From: Crossaster papposus
Taxonomy: Eukaryota; Echinodermata; Asteroidea; Velatida; Solasteridae
Length of the DNA stretch: 64,000 nucleotides
Assembly (NCBI GenBank): GCA_037893245.1
Contig: JBAIAA010000776.1
Coordinates: forward strand, 124,001 to 188,000
Direction of reading: 5' to 3'
Shown: positions 1 to 9,200 of the stretch, in pieces
Layout of the letters: each line of letters opens with the position of its first letter
Position numbering within the stretch: position 1 is the first letter of the stretch
Translations under genes and position numbers: made by a program
The notes under the pieces: model-generated
The model's database searches: none
Seen by the model: the letters and a program-made list of their open reading frames with translations, nothing else
What the model was told of the DNA's origin: nothing

Positions 1-56
1 TCATAGCAGGTTTTTTTCATTCAGCAAAAAAAAAATATATACAAATTCGCTTGATG

Positions 57-604
57 ATTGAACATTTGAATATTCGGTTGATCATCAAATTTTTTAATAT
101 TTGGTTGATCATCGAATATTTGAATAATTGGTTGATCATCGAATATTTGGTTGATCATTAAATATTTGTATATATTCGGTTGATCATCAATTTTTTTAAG
201 ATTTGGTTGATCATTGAATATTTGAATATTTGGTTGATCATTGAATATTTTATTATTTGGTTGATCATTGAATATTTGACTATTTGGTTGATCATCGAAT
301 ATTTGAATATTTGGTTGATCATCGAATATTTGAATATTTAGTTGATCATTGAATATTTGTATATTTGGTTGATCATTGAATATTTGAATATTTGGTTGAT
401 CATTGAATATTTGAATATTTGGTTGATCATTGAATATTTGTATATTTGGTTAATCATTGAATATTTGAATATTTGGTTGATCATCGAATATTTGAATATT
501 CGGTTGATCATTGAATATTTGAATATTTGGTTGATCATCGAATATTTGAATATTTGGTTGATCATTGAATATTTGAATATTTGGTTGATCATTGAATATT
601 CGGT
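57..604. repeat. ~27 bp AT-rich minisatellite
   Basis: About 20 imperfect copies of a ~27 bp unit built from GAATATTTG, AATATTTG and GTTGATCATC/T. It fills the start of the window and ends just before exon 2 of selenoprotein T, so it probably lies in that gene's next intron. The unit has no stop in several frames, which creates spurious open frames on both strands. Confidence 0.93.
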
Positions 605-646
605 ATCTGGACAGTTCCATCACTGAAAATGAAAAGAAATGCTTAC

Positions 647-2269
647 TTTATTTTCGATGGCCCAAGTCCAGACTCCAGGGGTTTCCAAATTGAATGCAGG
701 GAACGGATTACTACCACTGACAATCAGGAGGATTATTCCAATCTTCAAGATGCTAAAAGCGCTGGCTAAGTAAAGCCGGACAGGGTGGGCTGGGAAGTTT
801 TCTCCCTCGATGTTGAGTTGCGGATACTGTGCTCGAAGTCGATGGGAGTACTCTTCGAACACTTGCCGGTAACCTCAGGAAATACTAAAAGAACAATGCA
901 GCATAATTGATAGGTAGCTTGAGTAACTCCAGCTTACAATACAAATCTCATGACATTTCCATGAGATTCGCATGTAGCACTGGATACCCCTAGAACTCTG
1001 GGTCTCCCGACGCCCGTAGGGCAGATAAAGAGGGTTTTTACAGGTTAACCGCCGTTAAACAATAGAAACCGTGCACAAATTTCGGGCAATAACTCCATAC
1101 TGCCGCACGGTCTACCCCAACCAAAAATTTGTATGAGTACTTTATCAACTCACCCAGCTGCTGCCCACCAAAAACCGGTCGAATCTCGGCCAATTTCTGT
1201 AAAAAAGTGAAAACTATGCCCGTTCTGCAAACGCGAATGTTACAATACAAGATGGCGGATAACTTGTGCGTAATTTCAAGCCGCAGAGCCGTTTTTGAAA
1301 CACAAGCTTCATCTTCCGCGGCCTTATTCATACAGTTTAGTAATGCCCCAGAGGCACAGCCGAAATAGACCGAAGCCAGGGTTTGGAAAACAGCACCCAT
1401 TGAACGATGTTATCCGCCATTTGTAACAGTCGCGTTTGCGGAACGGGCATAGTTTTCACCTTTTTTACAGAAATTGGCCGAGATTCGACCGGTTTTTGGT
1501 GGGCAGCAGGTGGGCGAGTTGATAAAGTACTCATACAAATTTTTGGTTGGGGTAGACCGTGCGGCAGTATGGAGTTATTGCCCGAAATGTGTGCATGGTT
1601 TCTATTGTTTAATGGCGGTTAACCTGTAATTACCCTCTATCTATGGGTCTCCGCCCTACGGGCGTCGGGAGACCCAGAGTTCTAGGGGTAAAGCACTGGA
1701 GACAAGGTTTATTTAAACATTGGCCGCACGCAAAGAATGTTGCAACCTGACGCTGTTTTTCTTCTTCATAATCATCTCAATAAAAAGGTCAATCATTGAA
1801 TCAGTGCAAAAATGTTGAAAAGACATGACTGAGGAAACATTTTTAATTAAATTTGTGTTTCTCGACTCTCTATATTCTTTGTCCTCCATGGGCTAAGTAA
1901 TACTCCAAAGTCCACGGTTACAGGTTGTGCCTACCATTTCTCCATGGGCCTATTACTAGTACTAGTACTAGTAGTAGTAGTAGTACTAGTAGTACAAGTA
2001 CTAGTAGTAGTACTAGTACTGTAGTAGTACATAATTTAGAAGAAAGAAAACAAACAACAGAAGACAGAGACGATATAATAACAATCGTACATGATTTTGC
2101 ATACAACTTACCAGTAAAGAATTTTCAGGGAAGGGCCGCTAATTTGGGAAAGCTTCATCGCTGGCCGGCCGTCATTTGGTGTGGCCTCAGTCTGCGTTAA
2201 CTCCCGTAACGTGATAAATCCAAGAAACAGAAGTACTACTAGACCGTAAAACAGTGATCCGTTCGCCAT
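647..2269 (-). CDS. SELENOT: selenoprotein T, 5' part of gene (coding exons 1 and 2; rest lies left of the window)
   Basis: Selenoprotein T is a thioredoxin-like ER membrane oxidoreductase. Coding exon 1 (2112-2269) starts at an ATG at 2269 and gives a hydrophobic leader (residues about 5-20), then a segment ending GPSLKILY; it is cut in phase 2 by a TG|GTAAGT donor. Exon 2 (647-884) follows a TTTTAG acceptor and completes a Cys codon, giving the redox motif C-I-S-TGA followed by GYRQVFEEY, the CxxU arrangement of the family. It continues with IEGENF, a hydrophobic segment SILKIGIILLIVSG and VWTWAIENK, then a GTAAGC donor at 641-646. Length, order and spacing match animal SelT from memory. 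The TGA at 875-877 is read as selenocysteine. Remaining exons and the SECIS element would lie beyond position 1. The reading phase (158 bp + 238 bp) is consistent. I infer a functional gene. Confidence 0.9.
875..877 (-). other. SELENOT: in-frame TGA selenocysteine codon of selenoprotein T
   Basis: The TGA lies in the C-x-x-U position directly before GYRQVFEEY, where SelT proteins carry selenocysteine. The reading frame is open on both sides and the exon has intact splice sites, so this is recoding rather than a nonsense mutation. The SECIS element that would prove it should be in the 3' UTR, outside this window. Confidence 0.87.
986..1690. mobile_element. long fold-back (inverted-repeat) element
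   Basis: The left arm (about 986-1240) and the right arm (about 1425-1690) are reverse complements over roughly 250 bp, including the ends CCCTAGAACTCTGGGTCTCC and its complement. The ~170 bp spacer is unrelated. The structure is that of a fold-back or large MITE inserted in intron 1 of the selenoprotein T gene. No transposase is encoded. Open frames across it on either strand are mirror images of each other and not genes. Confidence 0.88.
1952..2030. repeat. TAG/ACTAG microsatellite
   Basis: A run of TAG and ACTAGT units about 80 bp long in intron 1 of selenoprotein T, giving serine/threonine or leucine/valine-rich spurious open frames. Confidence 0.9.
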
Positions 2270-2370
2270 GATTACGACAGAAAATGCACACTTTCTGTCG
2301 TGTCATGGAGGATTGTACAAAGACCATGTCAACAGAGGGCTCCCTATTAAGTCTTTGGTAGCGTGAAGCG

Positions 2371-2387
2371 CCAGAAGAGGGCGCTGT
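2371..2387 (+). promoter_or_regulatory. CTCF-like motif upstream of selenoprotein T
   Basis: CCAGAAGAGGGCGCTGT differs only slightly from the animal CTCF core (CCAnnAGGGGGCGCT, from memory). It sits about 100 bp upstream of the selenoprotein T ATG, in its presumed promoter. The same GAGGGCGC core recurs elsewhere in the window. Motif match only. Confidence 0.35.
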
Positions 2388-2397
2388 ATCCATAATT

Positions 2398-2420
2398 CCC
2401 CCCCCCCCCCCCCCCCCCCC
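2398..2420. repeat. poly-C tract
   Basis: About 23 consecutive C residues in the 5' flank of selenoprotein T; length may be unreliable in an assembly. Confidence 0.9.
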
Positions 2421-3164
2421 CGACACGTCGGTCAAAATCTTTGGCATAAATATAATCAAAATGGACCAAATACTAAATGTTTGATATTTAATATCGCCAT
2501 AGGGAAGCATACTTACGTTTTTTAAGGCAGAAATGATCATTTATGTTACTGATTGTCCACAAATTTGAATCTGGCTATTATAGTATTAACAATAAATAAC
2601 TTTTAGTTTTATTTGGTTACACAATTTTTGTTTTTATTTTTCAATTTCAGGGTGTGCATAATTGTTAAAGTGGTTGTGAAGTGAAGTTAAAGCTTTGAAA
2701 CTAACGACTCGCTCAATTTATAGTGATGAACAATTTCAACTACATGTATATAGTTTTTGATGCTGCCATTCAGATACTGCCGTCGTGTGCCATTTGAGAA
2801 AAATTTCGAGTAAACATTTTTCGCCGATAATTCTTTCGGTAAATATTTTGACAGCAAACGGATGGCGGGCCACGAGTGTCACTCGGGCCGGTGGTGGCAG
2901 GACCGGTTTAATGCAATTTGTTGGAGTTGGGCGAGTTCGGTCTGGAACGGAAGAGGCACTCGATGCTCGTAAAATAAACCCCATTCATCATTTTGGTTTT
3001 AAGGCGGAAAACGAGGCCCCAGACTTTTAATGGAGCAAATGTTGTTTGGAGAAACAGAGTAAAATTGGCATCAAATGCGAAGGAAGTTGGTGCATGCAGT
3101 TTATAGACCAGGCTGTAAATGAGCTAGGTGTCACCTGGAAGGGGAATTTATTTCATGTGATTTT

Positions 3165-3605
3165 TCTAGACCAGAATTTCATGAGGAATAAGAATATCTC
3201 GGGTAAAAAGCCCAAATCATTAACGCACCCTCCAAATTAAGGGGGGTTCCTTGGTCATTTATTTAAAGAAGAAATACCATAAGTTACATTTAAACACAAA
3301 TAGGATAAAAACAAACTCTTATTAACCTTACAATATAAACCCAGTTAGTTAATTCAGCCTTATATATTTGATTTGGTAACAATGTAGGGGTGGGGGAGTA
3401 GTAGGGGGTCTCTAAAGGACCCCCTAGTTAAGAAATTCTTTATGAAATTCACGTCATAAATTTATTCAATGTTTGGTAATTCTAGACCAGATTTTATGAA
3501 GATTAAGAATATCTTGACAATTATCTTCCTCCAAAATGTTCTTTAGAATACCGTAATTACAAATATGATGCAAAAACATCTTATTAACCTCAATTCTAAA
3601 TTGAT
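3165..3605 (+). repeat. imperfect direct repeat beside the retroelement fragment
   Basis: The stretch starting TCTAGACCAGAATTTCATGA near 3167 recurs, diverged, near 3482, and both copies run on to a related AAACAnnCTTATTAACC segment. The repeat spacing is about 315 bp. The second copy ends in a pyrimidine-rich TTATTTTAG directly before the gag-like frame. It may be an old internal duplication within the retroelement or its host sequence. No gene is supported here. Confidence 0.5.
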
Positions 3606-4256
3606 TTTGTTATTTTAGTCAAAAACAGAGCATGCATCTTGTAAGGAATGTGGGGTATCCGGAGGTGCCTCGCCGGCTCCAAGTTCAAGGAGACGAAGCA
3701 GGGTAGATATACAGTGTTTCATCTGTGGCGAACTGGGACATAATAGCGAGAGAATGCATTCAACCAAAGCGCTCTCGTAACCAGGAGGAGGGGAGTCATA
3801 AGCCGACCAGAGCCGAGGAAGGGCCAAGTGCTTCTTCTATAAAGGGACCGACCTATGGTTTGTTCGTGGAAGGGTCAGTGAGATCTACCAAGTTTCATTT
3901 ATTGGTCGACACTGGCGCCACCGACTCGTTCATGAGCTCAACAGTGTACTACAAGCTCCCGAAAAAAACAGCGACCCTTCTTGGAGGGGTGGGACACCGG
4001 GGTCAGGCAAGTGGACGGGAAACCGATGAAAGTGCTCGGCGCGCGCGGCGCGGTAGACCTGCAAGTTGGAAAGACTGTGCAGAAAGTGAGGGCTATTGTT
4101 GCCGACATCACTATCCCTGGGATGTTGGGGATGGACTGGCTAATACAAACCCAAGGAAACCTGGATTGTCGGAGACTGGAGCTGTGTGTGAACCGTGAAA
4201 GAATCAAGTGCACGGGAAGCACCGGGGAGCCACTCGCCAGCCCTGTGGCGACATGA
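3605..4256 (+). pseudogene. retroelement gag zinc-knuckle and aspartic protease fragment, frameshifted
   Basis: A plus-strand fragment with the order of a Gag-Pol junction. A CCHC-type knuckle starts CFICGELGH near 3710, but its last Cys lies in another frame, so there is a frameshift near 3750. About 50 residues on, a retropepsin active site (LLVDTGATDSF) appears near 3900. A second frame change near 3965-3980 precedes the C-terminal protease half with the GMLGMDWL motif (near 4120). No reverse transcriptase, RNase H or integrase follows, and no LTRs are visible. This is a decayed Ty3/gypsy-like or related LTR-element remnant. A domesticated gag-protease gene is possible but the two breaks argue against it. 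Confidence 0.75.
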
Positions 4257-5023
4257 ATCCAGAAAAGCCTGAGAACTTCATAGTCTACAAAAGAGTTGGC
4301 CTGTCATTGTTGATTCCCAAGACTGTAATTTAGGATCTTGTCATACTTCATAGGCCAAAGGGTGTGTAAAAGGTCATCTGTAGTATATTTTTGGCATTTT
4401 AACTTTATTATTGTAATTTTAGTCGTACCTTACAAAAGTTAGAGTATTGACTTAATACTCTAAAGTAATATTATAACATGATTTGTTTTAAACACTAATT
4501 AATAATGCTGTCTGAGTAAATGTATACTTTGTTTGTTTTTATGTACATGTGTAATTTCTCTATTCCTTAGATAATTACCAAGTCATTAAAAACTTAGTAT
4601 AATTAAAATATGAAAGACCTAACTGAAAAGATTTTTACAATTACAAAAATAAAAAGTCTTTTTTTTTAAGCCTACCTTGTTTATCAATTTACAATTGTTG
4701 TTGCAATAAAACAAAATTTACTTTGCAGTTTGAGATGCTGTAAGAATCGTTTTATACAATTTACTTAATTTACAACTGGGGTAGAGAAAGTCACATATGT
4801 GACACGATCAAGCGAAATCAGTCGGATGTGAGCCCCGAAAAACAAATTAGTGTTCATGTAGTTTCAAAGAGGGCATCTGTACGTTTTAAAAACTGAAAAC
4901 CCCATGTTGATACGATGTTTTGTTGTCGAGTTATGTAAAATTGTTTAAATACCAACGAAGAATACGGTGCATTTTTGGGATTATCCGACTGATTCGGCTT
5001 GATCGTGTCACGTATGCACCATG
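4257..5023. other. AT-rich region, no gene seen (3' flank of the receptor gene)
   Basis: There is no coding signal on either strand. It lies just downstream of the receptor stop codon on the minus strand. An AATAAA (minus strand, near 4403) could be its polyadenylation signal, about 620 bases past the stop. Confidence 0.4.
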
Positions 5024-6230
5024 CTACTTCTTTCCCGATCCACTGATTCTATCGACCTGGGTTTCTAAGGTCTCCGAGTTCACACCATTATTTCGGGACT
5101 CTGATTCGGGATTACTAGTGCTCCCCTTTGGTTGTAGTCCATGCCTCTTCATAGGAGTCGACTTTCGTTGATTAGCGGAGCTGCACAGATCTGCGACGGT
5201 GTAAAGGTAGGGGTTAAGGGAGGAGTTGATAGGGAGGATGAAGACGACAATCCAAGCATATGTTTCTGTCGGTATCTTCACCACTCGGGCCTGCGACAGA
5301 ATACCCATCATAATAACCGGTATCCAGCAGATGAAATCAGTCAGGACAACGGCAGCCATCTTGACGGCCATGCGCACTTCGTCGTCACGTTTCTTGTGGC
5401 GGTTCACGCGCTTGCTCGATGCCTTAACTTCGACGAATATGACGATGTAGCAGATTAGGATTACAGTGAAGCACACGAGGTTAACCCCGAGAAACAGCGC
5501 GATAGAAAAGAACCAGGACGCTCGATAATCAACAGGATATGGTATCCCTACCGTGATGTTAGCCACGCCCCCAGCGTCAATCTGCTGATACACCGTCTGG
5601 TATTGAGTAACTTTAGTCATCAGTGGCAGCCCAATGCAAACATCCGAGAGGCCATACACGTCGGATGTAGAATCAGATGCAAGTATAGTCGGAACCAGTC
5701 CAACGATCACTGTACCGATCCAGACACACAGTGCAACAATCCGAGACGACTTCGGACGCAGATGGTAACGTTCGAACGGAAACCTGATGGAAAGAAACCT
5801 GTTGACACTGATGACTGTTAGAAAGAACACGGAAGCCTCGCTGCTGACGATAGAAATGAACCCCGCAATCTTGCACGTAACGCTCGTCCGCCATTCCATA
5901 GACACCTCAAAATACTGCTCTCCAAAATACACATCAGCACCAGCTATGATCAGCATGTACAACCCCATGAGAGCATCCGACATGGCGAGATTGAACACCA
6001 AGAAAGAGTGGACGACTCGACTCTCTCTGCTGTCTGTCCTCTCCCGACATCGCCACACCATGACAAATATGTTGCCGACTAAAGCGCTGATACCAAGAAT
6101 CCACATGAATACCTTGAGGACTAACTTAGGCATCAGTTCACTGCACATAAAAAGCGGGGGCTGTGGCTCCAGTATCGTACACTGGGTAGATGAGGGGAAG
6201 AAACAACATAGTCGGTGGTCATCTACATAC
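5024..6230 (-). CDS. receptor last exon: LRR C-cap, seven-transmembrane domain and tail
   Basis: The exon follows a TTTTGGCAG acceptor and begins YVDDHRLCCFFP, the Cys-rich hinge of LRR-type GPCRs. Seven hydrophobic segments follow: WILGISALVGNIFVMVW (TM1), NLAMSDALMGLYML (TM2), a TM3 ending VNRFLSIRFPF, TM4, TM5 (FLGVNLVCFTVILICY), TM6 (FICWIPVIMMG) and TM7 (LPINSSLNPYLYTV). The NPxxY-type motif and the Asp of TM2 are present. The DRY position reads N-R-F, so the acidic residue is replaced. The tail of about 60 residues is Ser- and basic-rich and ends at a TAG at 5024. Intronless 7TM domains on one exon are typical of LGR-type receptors. Confidence 0.93.
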
Positions 6231-9200
6231 CTGCCAAAATACAAAACCAGACAAGTGTTACAACTGTATCTTAATTGATGGCGCGTATACATTAAACTGT
6301 TTTGTAGGAGACTTGTTGGATTTAACAGTTACTTACAACTCTGTCACGCCATTAAGTCCTTCGAATGCATCATTCTCTATTATTAGTGGTTGTAGGCCTT
6401 TGATGTTACGAACAATTATCCTAAAATGAAGAAAGCATAGAGAAAACATTCTGAAATGTATCTAATAAAACCGACGATGAGTCGAACAATTTCATTTGCT
6501 CAGATGGTGAATTATTTAGTTTTTAGTGCCTTTAGCAGGCATGAGATTTATCATACTTTTCTCTTCAATCAGACTTGTTTGAATCTGAGGGAAAGACGTT
6601 TTAAGACAATCTCACCTCCGGCCATGTTTCATAGTGACATATCGTAAAGGCAAACCAGATAAAATACTCACAGTGTCTTCAATTTGCCGAGTCCAGAAAA
6701 TGCCTTCGTCTTGATTCTCGCCAACGGTACATCAAAAATTGTGCTAAAATTCAACAAAAATGAGTAACAGTATAGTTGAGTTTAATTAGCTATTAATTGC
6801 TGTCGCCCGTTTGCCCTCGACTTGATAAGCTCACAGTCACCTAGAAGACAAACAAATGACGTTTTATACTTTGGGATACTGGAATAGAACTGAGACCTAT
6901 AATATAATGACATCATGACTTTATTTACGCGCATTCCTACGGAGGCGAAATCGGGACGCCAGACAAAGTAGGAACGCTGGTGATTATAGAAAAGCAAAGA
7001 CGTAAACAAAGCGTGACGTCACTAAGTCTTAGGTCTATTGGAAAGACTAATCCATGAGACGTCAGAGCATACCGCCAGAAATCGACGCCTGATGCTCAGA
7101 CAAGGACGCCATAGTCATTGGCTGCATACATGCGGCGCGTCCTCTTGCTGGCGCACGTACTACAGGCCCACGATGTACATGATGACCACCCTGCTGATGG
7201 TTTTGATGTTATGTAACATACTCTATTCTCTTATCCTCTAGATTCGGTCAAGTCATTTTCAGGAATGCCCAATATTACTGTTTCTTACTTACATTCCAAC
7301 TAGACTCGACAATTCTTTCATAGCAGAACTTTGGAGTTCTTTTACTGTTGTATTGGACAGGTCTCTGTAAAGACAAAAGAGTGAAGATTTGAGCGGGCCC
7401 ACGTGCCTCATTGAAAACGTGAATGATTCTGCAATCGCCTTGTTAATTGCTTTACCATATAATTTTTGTTGTTCATATTTGCCTCCAAATGCTCTAAATT
7501 AATTATTTCATTAGTTTCTCGACCACTGCCCCAAATTGCCCAATATAAAATACTATGAAAGAAAAAAGGAGGCCCACAATATAATAAGCAATCGTTTTTA
7601 AACTAAACTTAAATTAAATGACGCCATGATGAGTTTTTTAAATATTTACTCACAGCGACAACAGATTTCCCAGGCCATCAAATGTATGTTTCTGTAACTC
7701 AGATATGAGGTTGTCTCGTAAAGACCTGAACAACAAATATAAATACATAACAAAAAAACAATTAAACTTCAAATATGAGATAATCTCGACTTTAATCTTA
7801 ATTCTTAAAGCAGTGTCAATAATCCACAGACAGTCCAGTCAAGGAAAGTCACGATTTAGGCAAGCTACTTCCCACACCACCTGCCGAGTTCTTTCCACCT
7901 AGGAGTATACATTAGTTGGGGACTAACCTGCGATGGACTGGCATCCCATCCAAGATAATAGAAATATATGTTGTTTCATGCTACTGAAATGGAGATAAAC
8001 ACCGGCCTGATGTGCCACATTAAATTGGCTTGTGGCAGACATTTGTTGACATTGTTGAGCAAACGTGGCAGAGTTGTATTCAAGCTAGTCCATGTAAGCC
8101 CTTTATAAAGCCAGTCGCAAGTTACTGGTTGAACAATGATGACATTTGAAAATCTCATGACTTGACTGGAGACTGGAGGATCTGTGATGCATTTGCAGCG
8201 ACTTGCAGGGATTTGAATACAACTCTGAAACTTGGAAAGGTTGTATGTATAAGCCTGTTTTCCTCTCATTGACCAAGGTCTTAAACTTGAGCATCATGTT
8301 GTTCATCCTCAGATTGCCTTATGCCAGAAAACTACTTCAAGAAAATCCATGGTATTTATAACATTTAAAAAAACAAAAACCCGATGATATTCAAAATACA
8401 AGAAACATCAAAACTATACTCACAGCACTTTGAGATATGACATCGCTTTAAACATTCCCGGATCCAGCTTACTAATGTTGACCCCGGAAAGTTGCCTAAG
8501 GGTGAGGGAGACAAAATCAAGACATTTCAGGCTGACAATGAGATGTTTTATTATTTACGTAATTCAAATAACTAGCAATAACTTTGCAGAAACAGACAAT
8601 AAAAAATACCGCCACTAAAACTAAGACAGCCACTAAAAGAAGCATAAACCAAAAAAACCGGCAGAACTTATATTTTACCATTTTGGTCTATCTCTTTGTC
8701 TACCTCTTGGCCTACCTCTTGGATTACCTCCTGGTCTGCCTCTTGGTCTACCTTTTGGTCTACCTCTTGGTCTACCCCTAACCCTTGGTCTACCTCTTGG
8801 TCTACTTCTTGGTCTACCTCTTGGTCTACCTCTTGGTCTACCTCTTGGTCTACTTCTTGGTCTACCTCTTGGTCTACCTCTTCGTCTACCTTTTCGTCTA
8901 CCTTTTTGTCTACCTCTTAACTGTTTTACCTCTTAATTGGTCTACCTCCTTATTGGTCTACCTCTTGGTCTACCACTTGGTCTACCACTTGGTCTACCTC
9001 TTGGTCTACGTCTTGATCTACTTCTTGGTCTACCTCTTGGTCTACGTCTTGATCTACTTCTTGGTCTACCTCTTGGTCTACGTCTTGATCTACTTCTTGG
9101 TCTACCTATTGGTCTACGTCTTGATCTACTTCTTGGTCTACCTCTTGGTCTACGTCTTGATCTACTTCTTGATCTACTTCTTGGTCTACCTCTTGATCTA

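Noticed and set aside
342..626. Open frames on both strands across the first 600 bases
   Set aside because: They are translations of the ~27 bp minisatellite without any start context, domain or splice logic.
875..877. TGA as a disabling stop in a selenoprotein T pseudogene
   Set aside because: It is at the exact selenocysteine position of the family and the flanking frame, splice sites and residues are intact.
1038..1622. Small open frames in the 1.0-1.7 kb region
   Set aside because: The two arms are mirror copies of a fold-back element, so frames appear in pairs on opposite strands.
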